Positions 43,035 to 52,768 of a DNA stretch of 64,000 nt are shown piece after piece. The stretch covers positions 62,974 through 126,973 of the forward strand of contig NZ_LMMP01000001.1 in assembly GCF_001422815.1 (NCBI RefSeq), given 5' to 3'. Position 1 is the first letter of the stretch. Every line of letters starts with the position of its first letter. The notes beneath the pieces were generated by a model that had not been told where the DNA came from, did no database searches, and saw only the letters and a program-made list of their open reading frames with translations. The position numbers were made by a program, and so were the translations under genes. Source of the stretch: Methylobacterium sp. Leaf91 (GTDB lineage Bacteria; Pseudomonadota; Alphaproteobacteria; Rhizobiales; Beijerinckiaceae).

Positions 43035-44561
43035 ATGGTGACCATGCCAGACGACAGTCAGCCTACCGCCCCGACCGGCTCCCGCAACGCGCTCTCCACC
43101 GGCATATCCGGGCTCGACGACGTCCTCGCCGGCGGTCTCACCCGTGACCGGCTCTACCTCGTCGAGGGCAGGCCCGGCACCGGCAAGACGACCCTGTCGC
43201 TGCAGTTCCTCCTCGAAGGCGTCGCCCGGGGCGAGAAGGGCCTCTACGTCACGCTGTCGGAAAGTGCCGACGAGCTCCGGGCCGGTGCGGCATCCCACGG
43301 CTGGTCCCTGGATGGCATCGACGTCTACGAACTCGTCAGCGAACTCGGCCTCGACCCCGACAGCGAGCAGTCGATCCTGCACCCGTCGGATGTGGAGCTC
43401 GGCGAGACCGTGCGCGAGGTCATGGAGCGCGTCGACGCGCTGCAGCCGGCCCGGATCGTGTTCGACAGCCTGTCCGAGCTCCGGCTCCTGGCCCAGAACC
43501 CCTTGCGCTACCGGCGTCAGATCCTTGCCCTGAAGCAGTTCTTCGCGTCGCGCGGCTGCACGGTTCTGCTGCTCGACGACAACACGGCGGACGTCCAGCT
43601 CCACAGCATCGCCCATGGCGTCATCGTCGTGGAGCAGATCGAGCGCGAGTTCGGGTCGGAGCGTCGGCGCATCCGCGTCGTCAAGATGCGCGGCGTCAAG
43701 GTCCGTGGCGGCTTCCACGACCTCGTGCTCCGCACCGGCGGCCTCACCGTGTTCCCGCGCCTCGTCGCGGCCGAGCACTCGGACGAGTTCGATCCGAGCA
43801 CGACCTCGACCGGTTTGGTGGAGCTCGACCTGCTTCTCGGGGGCGGCCTCGTGCCGGGCACCAACACGCTGCTGATGGGGCCGTCCGGCGCCGGCAAGAC
43901 CACCACCGCCATCCGCTGCATGCTCACCGCCCTGGAGGGCGGATCGCGCGCGACCTACTTCCTGTTCGACGAAGGCAGGGCGACCCTGCTCGCCCGGTCC
44001 GCGCTCCTCGGCATGGACCTGCGTCCCCATATCGCGAGCGGCGCGCTCGACCTGATGCAGATCGACCCGGCCGAGATCTCGCCGGGCGAGTTCACCTGCC
44101 GGGTGCGCGAGGCCGTCGAGGCGCAGGGATCGTCCTTCGTGGCCATCGACAGCCTCAACGCCTACGTCCACGCCATGCCGGGCGAGCAATATCTCGTCCT
44201 GCAGATGCACGAGCTCCTGAGCTACCTAAACCAGAAGGGCGCCACGACCGTCCTCGTGCTGGGCCAGCACGGGGTCATCGGCGAGGTCCGCACCGACGTC
44301 GACCTGAGCTATCTCAGCGACGGCATCGTGCTGTTCCGGTATTTCGAGGCCCAAGGCGCAGTCCGGACCGCGATCTCCGTGGTGAAGAGCCGGGTCAACG
44401 CACACGAGCGCACCATCCGGGAATTGCGGATCTCCCCGACCGGCCTGCAGGTCGGCGAGGCCTTGAGCGACTTCCAGGGCGTGCTCACCGGGCTGCCGGC
44501 CTATGGCGGCAAGGTCGCGATGCTGGACGGCAACGCCGAGACGTCCGGACCCGCCGCGTGA
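43035..44561 (+). CDS. KaiC-like two-domain ATPase
   Basis: A 508-residue RecA-fold ATPase with two KaiC-like domains. Walker A motifs are GRPGTGKTT (about residue 45) and GPSGAGKTT (about 281). Domain I has LSTGISGLDDVLAGGLTRDR and RIVFDSLSELRLLAQ; domain II has TGLVELDLLLGGGLVPGTN and FVAIDSLNAYVHAMPG. It is outside cyanobacterial clocks: such proteins pair with histidine kinases in proteobacteria, and here the next gene (hybrid kinase) overlaps the stop by 4 bases (GTGA). The start is uncertain (ATG 42963, 43035 or 43044). Confidence 0.88.
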   Translation: MVTMPDDSQPTAPTGSRNALSTGISGLDDVLAGGLTRDRLYLVEGRPGTGKTTLSLQFLLEGVARGEKGLYVTLSESADELRAGAASHGWSLDGIDVYELVSELGLDPDSEQSILHPSDVELGETVREVMERVDALQPARIVFDSLSELRLLAQNPLRYRRQILALKQFFASRGCTVLLLDDNTADVQLHSIAHGVIVVEQIEREFGSERRRIRVVKMRGVKVRGGFHDLVLRTGGLTVFPRLVAAEHSDEFDPSTTSTGLVELDLLLGGGLVPGTNTLLMGPSGAGKTTTAIRCMLTALEGGSRATYFLFDEGRATLLARSALLGMDLRPHIASGALDLMQIDPAEISPGEFTCRVREAVEAQGSSFVAIDSLNAYVHAMPGEQYLVLQMHELLSYLNQKGATTVLVLGQHGVIGEVRTDVDLSYLSDGIVLFRYFEAQGAVRTAISVVKSRVNAHERTIRELRISPTGLQVGEALSDFQGVLTGLPAYGGKVAMLDGNAETSGPAA

Positions 44562-46612
44562 CGCCATCGTCGGCAATCGAGGAGCGGGTGCTGATCCTGG
44601 CGCCGCGCGGGCGCGACGCCGGGGTCGTCCAGCAACTGCTCGCCAAGTCGGGCACGCCGGCCGCCATCTGTGCGGACGCGCCGGCATTGATCGCCGGCCT
44701 GCGCGCGGGCGCGGCCGCGGCCCTCGTCACCGAGGAGGCCTTGGCCGAGGCCGATACGGCCGCCCTCGACGCCTGGGTCGAGACCCAGCCGCCCTGGTCG
44801 GACTTCCCGTTCATCATGCTGGCGACCCGACAGGTCGGACGCCGCCCCGCGCGGGCGGCCGCGATCATCGAGCGGCTCGGCAACGTCGTGCTGCTGGAAC
44901 GGCCCATCAACGCCGAGACTCTGGCGAGCGCCGTCGCGTCGGCGCTTCGGGGCCGGCGCCGGCAATATCAGGCCCGCGGCCACATCCTGGAGCGGGAACA
45001 GGCGCAGGAGCGCCTCCGGCACGCCAACGAGACGCTGGAATGCCGGGTCGCCGAGCGCACCCGCGAAGTCGATGCGGCGCGCGAGACCCTCCTGTTCGCC
45101 CTCGATTCCGCCGGCATGGGCTCCTGGGACCTGGACCTCGTCCACGATACCTCCCGGCGTTCGAGACGCCACGACGCCATCTTCGGCTACGACGAGCCTC
45201 TGCCCTCCTGGGGATGGGCGGACTTCCTCCATCACGTCGTCCCGGAGGACCATTCCATCGTCGCGGCGGCCTTCGCGCAGGCGGTCGAGACCGGAAACCT
45301 CGACATGGAATGCCGGATCCGGCGCCCGGACGGCGCGATCCGATGGATCGCCGCGAGGGGCCGCGCCGAATACGGTCGCGAGGGAAATCCCGTCCGCCTC
45401 GCCGGTATCGTCATGGACCGCACCGACCAGCGGGCGACCGAGGACGCCTTGCGCCAGGCCCAGAAGATGGAGGCCATCGGGCAATTGACCGGCGGGGTGG
45501 CGCACGATTTCAACAACCTGCTCACCGTCATCGTCGGCGGCCTCGACATGGTGATCCGCAAGCCGGAGAACACCGAGCGGGTGGTGCGCCTGGCCGAGGC
45601 CGCGATGAACGCGGCGCGCCGGGGCGAGCAGCTCACCCAGCAGCTTCTGGCCTTCTCGCGGCGGCAGATGCTGCGGCCCCAGACCCTCAACCCGAACCGC
45701 CTCCTCCTCGACTTCCGGCCCCTGGCCCAGCGCGCGGCCGGCGGCGCCATCGAGATGACGTTCGATCTCGACCCGGCGCTCGATCCGATCCGCATCGACC
45801 CCGCCCAGTTCGAGGCCGCGGTGCTGAACCTCGTCGTCAACGCCCGCGACGCGATGGAGGGCAGCGACCGCGCGGCCCGCATCGACGTACGCAGCCGCAA
45901 CGTCCGCCTCGACACCGCCGCCGTCGCCGATAAAGGCGTACCCCCCGGCGACTACGTCGAGGTCTCGGTCGCCGACACCGGCAGCGGCATCCCGCCCCAG
46001 ACCCTGGTCCGGGTGTTCGAACCGTTCTTCACCACGAAGGAAGTGGGCAAGGGCACCGGTCTCGGGCTCTCCCAGGTCTATGGTTTCACCCGCAGCGCCG
46101 GCGGCTACGTCGCCATCGAATCCACCGTCGGGGCCGGAACCACGTTCCGACTTCTCATCCCGCGGTCCTCCGACCCGGTCGGCGAGGAAGCGGGGACGGG
46201 CTCCGGCACCGCGCTCCCGCTCAAGCGGGCGGGGGACGGCGACACCGTCCTGCTCGTCGAGGATGACGAGCAGGTCCTCGGCATGGCGGTCGAGAGCCTG
46301 GAGGAACTGCGCTACCGGGTGATCGTCGCGCGCAACGCCGCCGAAGCGCTGGAGCATCTGAGGGGGGTCGAGCGCATCGACATCCTGTTCTCGGACGTGG
46401 TGATGCCGGGCGGCATGAACGGTTCGCAGCTGGCGGTCGAGGCGCAGCGCCTGCGACCGGGCCTGAAGGTGCTCCTCACCTCCGGCTACGTCGCCAACCT
46501 CGACGAGGGACAGATCATCGGCAAGGGCGAACTCACCGTCCTGAACAAGCCGTACCGCCGCGATGAACTCGCCCGCTCCCTGCGCCTGGTCCTGACGGGC
46601 GGAACCGGCTGA
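44558..46612 (+). CDS. hybrid histidine kinase coupled to the KaiC-like gene
   Basis: A 684-residue protein. N-terminal ~115 residues look like a degenerate receiver domain (ERVLILAPRGRDAGVVQQLL); a coiled coil (about 140-175) is followed by PAS (about 178-290, GMGSWDLDLVHDTSRRSRRH). The kinase core has GGVAHDFNNLLTVIVGG (His about 316), NLVVNARDAMEG, DTGSGIPP and GTGLGLSQVYG. The C-terminal receiver (about 560-680) has VEDDEQVLGM with phospho-Asp in LFSDVVMPGG and Lys in VLNKPYRRDE. GTG start overlaps the KaiC-like gene, so both proteins probably act together. The output is unknown. Confidence 0.9.
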   Translation: MTPSSAIEERVLILAPRGRDAGVVQQLLAKSGTPAAICADAPALIAGLRAGAAAALVTEEALAEADTAALDAWVETQPPWSDFPFIMLATRQVGRRPARAAAIIERLGNVVLLERPINAETLASAVASALRGRRRQYQARGHILEREQAQERLRHANETLECRVAERTREVDAARETLLFALDSAGMGSWDLDLVHDTSRRSRRHDAIFGYDEPLPSWGWADFLHHVVPEDHSIVAAAFAQAVETGNLDMECRIRRPDGAIRWIAARGRAEYGREGNPVRLAGIVMDRTDQRATEDALRQAQKMEAIGQLTGGVAHDFNNLLTVIVGGLDMVIRKPENTERVVRLAEAAMNAARRGEQLTQQLLAFSRRQMLRPQTLNPNRLLLDFRPLAQRAAGGAIEMTFDLDPALDPIRIDPAQFEAAVLNLVVNARDAMEGSDRAARIDVRSRNVRLDTAAVADKGVPPGDYVEVSVADTGSGIPPQTLVRVFEPFFTTKEVGKGTGLGLSQVYGFTRSAGGYVAIESTVGAGTTFRLLIPRSSDPVGEEAGTGSGTALPLKRAGDGDTVLLVEDDEQVLGMAVESLEELRYRVIVARNAAEALEHLRGVERIDILFSDVVMPGGMNGSQLAVEAQRLRPGLKVLLTSGYVANLDEGQIIGKGELTVLNKPYRRDELARSLRLVLTGGTG

Positions 46613-46718
46613 TCCATACGAGCCACGGGAATTCCGGCGATCCGAGAGGCGGTTCGTTGACGAGCGCGCGCGACGAACCGGCGACCGTACGGCCATCACC
46701 ACGGCGCGGGGCTGCCCC

Positions 46719-47612
46719 CTAGAACTCCATACCCAGCTTCACCCGAAGGGCATGGCGTTCGAACTGGTTCAGACCCAATCCCCGGTTGGCGAGGGCTTTG
46801 TCGGTGTCCCGGCCCCAGACCTGACCGGCATAGGCGACGGTGATCCAGGCCTTTTCGGTGAAGCGATGATGCAGGGCGGGGCCGAGGGTCAGAGCTTCGC
46901 TTTGCAGCCCGTTCAGGAAGATGCCTTCGTAGCCGCGAAGATAGCGCAGTTCCGGTCCGAGATAGGTCTTGTCCGCGACCTCCCCGACGAGGGCATTCGA
47001 CCACAGGAATGTGGAGGAGCGGTACCCCTCCCCGGAGCCGCGCTGGCGTCCGGCGGCCGGATCGTAGCTGATGTTTGTGCCATACCAGAGCTTGTTCGGC
47101 ACGATCTGCCAATCGACGTGCACGACATTCTCGAAGTCGAAGATGTCGGCTCCGCGCCCCTCGATGGGCAGAACGCGGGCAAACCGCGGCCGCGATTCCA
47201 AGGCCAGGCCGAAGGGCTGCTCGGGCGTGCTTTTGACGAGCTGATACTTGAACTCCACCGAGACGCCGTCGAAATTGCCCGCGTTCCTGTCGTCGAGATC
47301 GAGGATGTTGCGAACGCGATGGTGGTCGCCGAAGAGCCCGACCTGGACGCTGAAACCGTCGACGAGATCGATCTGATAGCTGAGTTTCGTGCCGACCGCG
47401 TCATAGGATGACGGACCCGGTCCGGCCCGACGCTTGCCGATACGGGTGACGGTATCGAGCACCACCTCCTGTTCGCCCTTCTTGCCCACATCGGCCCCTT
47501 CGGTGAAGCCGAACAGATGTTCGGTGTCCACCTCCTCGGCAGAGGCTGTGTCGACGAGCGAGGGCTGCGCCAGCAAACAGGCCGCCAGCAGGCAATAGAT
47601 TGAAAGTCGCAT
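46719..47612 (-). CDS. outer-membrane beta-barrel-like hypothetical protein
   Basis: A 297-residue exported protein: signal peptide MRLSIYCLLAACLLAQPSLV with cleavage near TASA-EE. The mature part alternates polar and hydrophobic residues and ends HALRVKLGMEF, with the terminal Phe typical of outer-membrane barrels. Segments such as YDAVGTKLSYQIDLVDGFSV look like beta strands. Start 47612 is chosen from the signal peptide. No family or substrate is identified. Confidence 0.7.
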   Translation of the reverse strand: MRLSIYCLLAACLLAQPSLVDTASAEEVDTEHLFGFTEGADVGKKGEQEVVLDTVTRIGKRRAGPGPSSYDAVGTKLSYQIDLVDGFSVQVGLFGDHHRVRNILDLDDRNAGNFDGVSVEFKYQLVKSTPEQPFGLALESRPRFARVLPIEGRGADIFDFENVVHVDWQIVPNKLWYGTNISYDPAAGRQRGSGEGYRSSTFLWSNALVGEVADKTYLGPELRYLRGYEGIFLNGLQSEALTLGPALHHRFTEKAWITVAYAGQVWGRDTDKALANRGLGLNQFERHALRVKLGMEF

Positions 47613-47878
47613 GATGATGTCTTGGCAACTCAACGCTGCATGAGCCGAATGGGCTCGGCCGTTAGACCATGCCGAGCCGGTCCATGACTGCGATTGTTCT
47701 GCCACAGGACGCGCGAAAAGCGGCATCCGGCCCCGGCGAATGCTTTTTCGATGGAATAAGACGTGGGGATTCGTCGTGCCGGCCCGGTCCTCCCCGATCG
47801 CGCGGGCACGACCGCCCGAGCAGCATGGGGTCGAGCCCGCATCGCCGATCCGTCACCCGACGCGGCCACACAGGCGCG

Positions 47879-48766
47879 TCACGGCTCCTTGTAGGCCGAT
47901 CCGTCCTCGGCTCGGGCCGGCTCATCCACATACATGCCCTGCCTCGGCATCGCGACCGCATCGAAACGATCCGCCAGCAGATGAAGCGCCTCGCGAAGGG
48001 CGGGTCCTTCAAGCGGGCGTCCATGGCCCGTGATCGCCCGCTCCGGTTCGAGAGCCGCGAGAATCGCCACCGAACGGCCCGCCGCCTCCCAATCGGTGGT
48101 GAGATACATCGGCGGACCGTGGATCTCGGGCTCCTGGACGATGACCGCGTAGGCCGATTCCTGAGCGGTCGTCACGAAGGCGTCGCCCGCGATCAGCGTG
48201 CGGTCCGCCTCCCGCCAGAGCGCGACCTGACCCACCGAATGGCCCGGCACATGGATCCAGCGCCAGCCCGGCATGGAGGGCACCGAGCCGTCTTCCGGCA
48301 GGTCCCGGAGATGGGCGGACACGTCGACCGGCGCGAGCGGATAGAGGGGCGAGAGCCGGGCCATCAGGCCGCCGCCGACGGAGGGGTCCGGCGGCGGGTA
48401 GGCGGCGGACCCGTCGAGATACGGACGTTCGAGCGGATGGGCCCAGACCGGCACGTCCCATTCGCGAGCCAAGTCTTCCACGACCCCGACATGGTCGAAA
48501 TGGCCATGGGTCAACACGATGGCCGCCGGACGGGCATTCGGGCCGAAGCGTTGCTCCGCCACTTTCCGGATCGCGGATTTCGACCCCATGATCCCGGCAT
48601 CGATCAGCGTCCAGCCACGGTCGCCCGCTCCCGGCGGACCATGGAAGATCACATTCACGATGGCATGGCGCTGGTAGACGAGATCCTCCGTGATGGTGTG
48701 GGTACCGTCCGCACCCAGAGGGGTTTCGATCTGCGCAGTCGCGTCGACGGGAACCTGTTGCGCCAT
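47879..48766 (-). CDS. metallo-beta-lactamase-fold hydrolase
   Basis: A 295-residue MBL-fold enzyme. Metal ligands are visible in LTHGHFDHVGVVEDLA (HxHxDH), IHVPGHSVGQVAL (His), IAGDAFVT (Asp) and AITGHGRPLEG (His). It resembles glyoxalase II-like or quorum-quenching-type hydrolases; the substrate is unknown. Start 48766 (MAQQVPVDATAQ) is chosen; an in-frame ATG 16 codons upstream is less likely. Confidence 0.88.
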   Translation of the reverse strand: MAQQVPVDATAQIETPLGADGTHTITEDLVYQRHAIVNVIFHGPPGAGDRGWTLIDAGIMGSKSAIRKVAEQRFGPNARPAAIVLTHGHFDHVGVVEDLAREWDVPVWAHPLERPYLDGSAAYPPPDPSVGGGLMARLSPLYPLAPVDVSAHLRDLPEDGSVPSMPGWRWIHVPGHSVGQVALWREADRTLIAGDAFVTTAQESAYAVIVQEPEIHGPPMYLTTDWEAAGRSVAILAALEPERAITGHGRPLEGPALREALHLLADRFDAVAMPRQGMYVDEPARAEDGSAYKEP

Positions 48767-48838
48767 GGGGCACCTCGTAAAAGGGTTTGCATCGCTGCCC
48801 GGTCGATAGGCCAATCGATCCCGCGGATGCCGGTTCCC

Positions 48839-48943
48839 CTAGAGCTGCGCCCGACCACGTTGGGTCGGGTGCAACTCTAGGCCTTTGTTTTGCCGCGCTC
48901 TTTTTCGCCGAACCAGCATCCACTTCGGCGGTGAGCGCTCTAG
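48839..48943 (-). repeat. ~105-bp dispersed repeat, copy C (inverted)
   Basis: The reverse complement of copy B with few changes. Reading plus strand it begins CTAGAGCTGCGCCCGACCAC, has the same hairpin, and ends CACTTCGGCGGTGAGCGCTC. Confidence 0.85.
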
Positions 48944-49060
48944 GGCACCGGCAGCGCCTCCCACTCGACCACGGGATAGTCGACCGGGGCAGAAGTGCTT
49001 GGCGCATGTAGGGGGACGGCGGATAATGGGTTAAACATCTGAGGGGGGAGAACATTTGTC

Positions 49061-49420
49061 ATGAACGAGAGCCCGGACCCGTCCGCCAACGCCACGGATC
49101 CCATCGGTCGGTTGTCCGAAGTCTCGCGGCTCGCCAGTCTTCTGGCCGACCGCGTCCTCAGCGCACAGATCGCCAGTCAACCCATTCCCAAAGCGCATAT
49201 TCACGCCCTGCTCGATGCCGCCATCATCCTCGAAAAATACGAACGGGACTTGCCGCCGCTGCTGGAGCAGATGATCGGCAAGCTCGAGGACGAGGATTCG
49301 GCAAAACCGGTGGCCGACCGCGAAGACGAGGAGGCCGTGCCTGAACCCGCCGAAGGCGAGGAGGCGGACGCCAAGCGCCTGGCCTGGCTGTTCCGCCCCT
49401 TCAAGGGGACCAAGGGCTGA
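49061..49420 (+). CDS. hypothetical acidic helical protein
   Basis: A 119-residue soluble protein: helical N-terminal region (LSEVSRLASLLADRVLSAQI, AHIHALLDAAIILEKYERDL) and a very acidic, Glu-rich tail ending RLAWLFRPFKGTKG. It follows a GGGGGGAG ribosome binding site. No family recognised. Confidence 0.65.
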   Translation: MNESPDPSANATDPIGRLSEVSRLASLLADRVLSAQIASQPIPKAHIHALLDAAIILEKYERDLPPLLEQMIGKLEDEDSAKPVADREDEEAVPEPAEGEEADAKRLAWLFRPFKGTKG

Positions 49421-49523
49421 TGCCAGGCTCGGTGATGGTGGCCCGACCGGCGACCGGTCGCCTCAGCGCCGATCCCCGATACGCGGCCTGAAAGACCGTG
49501 GAGGGAGTGGGCGTCGCCGGCTC

Positions 49524-49796
49524 TCAGCGGCCGCCCTGACCCCCACCGGCACTTCCATTCGGAATGGCCTGCTCCGGCCGGCTCGCATTGCCGCCCGCGG
49601 CGGAATTGGTCGTCACGGTATCGGCCCCCGTCGACCCATAGGAGATGACGCGATCACGGCTGTTGCCGGTCGTGTTCGGCTGGTTCTGGATCACCACGCC
49701 ACGTTCCCCATTGGGGGACAGCAACCCCTGGGCGAAAGCGGGCATGACCGACAATGCGAGCGCTCCCGCGCTCACGACGATGCGTAGGCTATTCAT
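49524..49796 (-). CDS. small secreted protein, distant paralogue C
   Basis: A 90-residue exported protein: signal peptide MNSLRIVVSAGALALSVMPA with cleavage near FAQG, then a Gly/Asn/Ser-rich mature part. Its pattern NSAAGGNASRPEQAIPNGSA is reminiscent of MSSAAEGNANQQNFPVQQYG in the paralogues at 31290 and 54849, but lacks their cysteines. ATG 49796 fits. Function unknown. Confidence 0.65.
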   Translation of the reverse strand: MNSLRIVVSAGALALSVMPAFAQGLLSPNGERGVVIQNQPNTTGNSRDRVISYGSTGADTVTTNSAAGGNASRPEQAIPNGSAGGGQGGR

Positions 49797-50184
49797 CGAA
49801 CGTCCTTGTTTTCCGAGAGTGACGCATCAATCCGGTTCGACGGCGAATGTTCCTGCGGTGAAGATCCGTCCGAACAGAATAACCGTAAGTCACGCTCCCC
49901 GGATGCGTGCCATTGTCCCAAGGTGAAATACGTAGAGCGCATCATCGAAGTCTATGCGGGATGAAATGTCGCAGGCATTCGAATGGCGCGACGCGATGTG
50001 CTCCCAGAGAGGTCGAATTCTCGATATTTCTTTATACTATGAGAAAAACGGATGTTAAATATCCATCGGTACTGCAAAGCATGTTGCGGCGCCGCAAACA
50101 ATTGTTTCCATGATGAGCAATGGACGATGTTTCAGTTGCCTCTATAAAAACCCTGCGATCACGCATGAAGCGGAGGCAAACGCC
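49797..50184. other. AT-rich promoter region of the second RTX gene
   Basis: About 390 bases, AT-rich towards 50020-50110, with no convincing gene. It carries the promoters of the divergent secreted-protein (-) and RTX (+) genes; no box can be named. Confidence 0.4.
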
Positions 50185-51150
50185 ATGGCTAAGCTGAACG
50201 GTACTCTTGGAAGTGATGTTCTGAATGGTACGGATGATGAAGATATCATCCTTGGTCTCTCAGGCGATGATGTCATCAATGGCAATGGCGGGTTCGATCG
50301 CATCGACGGCCAGGACGGCAACGACCGGATCACGGGCGGTGACGGTATCGACTACATAGCCGGCGGCCTCGGCAACGACGTGATCAGAGGAAATGCCGGT
50401 AGCGACCAGATCATAGGAGAAGACGGCAACGATATCCTCTATGGCATCTTCGGCGACGATTACATCGCCGGCAATGCGGGTGACGACTACATAAGCGGCG
50501 GCTCCGGCAATGATTTCCTCGTGGGAGAACTGGGGCGAGACACCGTTCTCGGAGGCAGCGGCAACGATTTCGTCACCGGCGGCGCTGACGTCGACCGTCT
50601 CGACGGGGGCGAGGGCGATGATCTGGTCGACGGTGACGCTGGCAACGACATTCTGTACGGTCGCGACGGCTCCGACGTCCTGTTCGGCGATGCCGGCAAC
50701 GACAAGCTGTTCGGCGGCACCGGCAGGGACGAGCTCCTCGGCGGCGCCGGCCTCGATCAGCTCGAAGGCGGTGCGGGCCGTGACGTGCTCGCGGGCGGTC
50801 AGGTCAGGGATATCCTGACGGGTGGCGGCGGCGACGACACATTCGTCTTCGATACGGGACTGGGCTCGACGAATGTCGATCGGATCACCGATTTCACCCA
50901 CGACCTCGATACGATCAGCCTGTCGCAGGAGATCTTCGAGGCGCTGGCCCCCGGCGAACTCACCGAGTCTGCGTTCAAGGACATCGGTACGGCGGGTTCG
51001 ACCGTCGATGGGGACGACCGGGTGCTCTACGACAGCAACACCGGCGCCCTTTACTACGATTCCGATGGCAGCGGCAGCCAGGCCCAACAGCAATTCGCCA
51101 CGCTGGAGAACCTCGCCACGCTCACCCACACGGATGTGCATGTCGTGTGA
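50185..51150 (+). CDS. RTX calcium-binding protein
   Basis: A 321-residue protein made largely of RTX nonapeptides: from residue ~10 (SDVLNGTDDEDIILGLSGDD) to ~240 many GGxGxD units follow, for example GGSGNDFVTGG and GDAGNDILYGRDG. The C-terminal ~80 residues (DTFVFDTGLGSTNVDRITDF) form the type I secretion-type end of hemolysin-like RTX proteins. ATG 50185 follows GGAGG at 7 bases; the in-frame ATG at 50110 has none. No enzyme domain or exporter is present. It is likely a surface or biofilm calcium-binding protein. Confidence 0.85.
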   Translation: MAKLNGTLGSDVLNGTDDEDIILGLSGDDVINGNGGFDRIDGQDGNDRITGGDGIDYIAGGLGNDVIRGNAGSDQIIGEDGNDILYGIFGDDYIAGNAGDDYISGGSGNDFLVGELGRDTVLGGSGNDFVTGGADVDRLDGGEGDDLVDGDAGNDILYGRDGSDVLFGDAGNDKLFGGTGRDELLGGAGLDQLEGGAGRDVLAGGQVRDILTGGGGDDTFVFDTGLGSTNVDRITDFTHDLDTISLSQEIFEALAPGELTESAFKDIGTAGSTVDGDDRVLYDSNTGALYYDSDGSGSQAQQQFATLENLATLTHTDVHVV

Positions 51151-51405
51151 TCGGCATACGAGCGTCCGTCCACGGCCGGCCGCTTTCGTGATGTGAGACG
51201 TGTGACGTGAGACTTGTGACATGACGCTTGGCCTCGGTGAGCCCGCCTCATCGAGGCCTGTCTGCGCGAGACGGGAGGATTTTCGAGAGGCGCGTGCCCG
51301 AATCCCGACCTTCGCATCCGGTGCGGCGACGCAAAAGCATCGGACTGGAGGAAGCTATGTCTTCTTTCATACAGCAACTTGGGCTAGAGCCTGCCGTTGA
51401 CTGGT

Positions 51406-51642
51406 ATGCCTCGTTTTTACCTCAACATTCGCGACGGCGACGATCTCATCGAAGATCAGGAGGGGAGCGTTCTCGTCGATGTCGATGCGGCTCGCCTGGA
51501 AGCGCTGGCATCCGCGCGGGACATCCTCGCCGAACTCGTCCGGGCCGGGCGGCTCGTGGACGGGCAGTGCTTCGAGATCATGGACGATTCGGGTGAACTG
51601 CGCGCCGTCGTGCCGTTCAAGGAGGCCCTGAAGCTGGATTAG
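51406..51642 (+). CDS. DUF6894-like small protein
   Basis: A 78-residue protein beginning MPRFYLNIRDGDDLIEDQEG, then LEALASARDILAELVRAGRL and a C-terminal ELRAVVPFKEAL. It matches the small DUF6894-type family seen at 39207-39476. ATG 51406 has only a weak ribosome binding site (an upstream in-frame ATG at 51397 is possible). Function unknown. Confidence 0.75.
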   Translation: MPRFYLNIRDGDDLIEDQEGSVLVDVDAARLEALASARDILAELVRAGRLVDGQCFEIMDDSGELRAVVPFKEALKLD

Positions 51643-51729
51643 CGGCTCTCCCCCGGTGTCCGGTCATCGAGATTGCTTCGGTCGCCCTAGGGGATCGGGG
51701 ACATCTCCCTCCCGGCGACGGAAATGCGG

Positions 51730-51954
51730 TCACTCGGTCGGCAGGAACTGCTCGATGAAGCGCAGACCATCCCAGAGCTCGAGGGCGTGCCCGTCCACCA
51801 GCCTTTGCGTGTGCTGGATGGCGTCGTCGTCGCTATCGACGGAGATCCGCCTCACGTCGAGGATCGTTCCCTCCTTGGACAGGACGAGCACCCGGTAGGC
51901 CGGTCGTGGCTGTGTTCCCACGATCGTGGCTGGAGGCTGGGGCGGATCGGACAT
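51730..51954 (-). CDS. conserved small hypothetical protein
   Basis: A 74-residue protein: PAYRVLVLSKEGTILDVRRI then DAIQHTQRLVDGHALELWDG. It has a beta-alpha layout like small DUF6894-type proteins, with the typical ending of an Ala/Leu helix and ELWDG turn. The start ATG 51954 is plausible. It is convergent to the DUF6894 gene at 51406. Function unknown. Confidence 0.6.
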   Translation of the reverse strand: MSDPPQPPATIVGTQPRPAYRVLVLSKEGTILDVRRISVDSDDDAIQHTQRLVDGHALELWDGLRFIEQFLPTE

Positions 51955-52250
51955 CAGGGGTCATCACGGCACAGGGGACCTGATGCCTTTCGAAAGCACA
52001 CGAGGCCTGTCCGGCAATAACTTAAGTTTTTTTCCGACCTTTCGTCCGGTCTCGTACCATCCGGCGGAACGAGGCTGCGCGACGGGCGCCGCGTCGAGAA
52101 ACGATGAGGTCGTGGTCCGACGACGCAGGGCGTCTCGCACGCGAACCCGTGCCGACAGTGGATTATGTTAACCATCCATCGGCAAGAAAAGGCAGCGCGG
52201 ATCGGAAGTGCTCTTTCCCGTTCGGCCCATCAGAGACGGAAGCGAAACCG

Positions 52251-52661
52251 ATGCGGATGCGTGTTGCGGTGGGTGTGCTCGCGGCGTTGAGCGTTGGGAC
52301 GGCCGCCCACGCGCAGGGCCTCACCCGAGGGGCGCAGGATGGCGCGGAGCGCGGCGGAAACATCGCAGGACCCTTGGGCGCGGCCGTCGGCAGCGTCATC
52401 GGAGGGGCTGTCGGCACGGCGAACGACATTCTGGGGATCGACCGCCGGGAGCGGTTCCGCATCTATACGCGCGGCGAAAGGCGCCCCTCCTTCGCGTATC
52501 GCGGCAAGGTCCATGTCGGCACCGTGCTGCCCGAGAACGGCGTCGTCTATTACGACGTGCCCCCGGAATTCGCCCTCAAAGGGTACAATTACACGATCGT
52601 CAACGATCTCCCCGTCCTGGTCGAGCCGGGCACCCGCCGCATCGTCGAAGTGATCGACTGA
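52251..52661 (+). CDS. DUF1236-family secreted protein
   Basis: A 136-residue exported protein: signal peptide (MRMRVAVGVLAALSVGTAAH, cleaved near AQG), a Gly/Ala-rich stretch (RGGNIAGPLGAAVGSVIGG) and a DUF1236-type region ending VYYDVPPEFALKGYNYTIVN and PGTRRIVEVID. ATG 52251 fits the signal peptide. Function unknown; common in Rhizobiales as envelope-associated. Confidence 0.8.
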   Translation: MRMRVAVGVLAALSVGTAAHAQGLTRGAQDGAERGGNIAGPLGAAVGSVIGGAVGTANDILGIDRRERFRIYTRGERRPSFAYRGKVHVGTVLPENGVVYYDVPPEFALKGYNYTIVNDLPVLVEPGTRRIVEVID

Positions 52662-52768
52662 GCGCCGATCCTCCCCTGCCGGGGCCGATGTGACGGCCGT
52701 CATGCCATGAGCTGCGTCCGTAATGCGACGCAGCCGACATCGCGTTCGGTATCCCGTATGGTGGGTCC

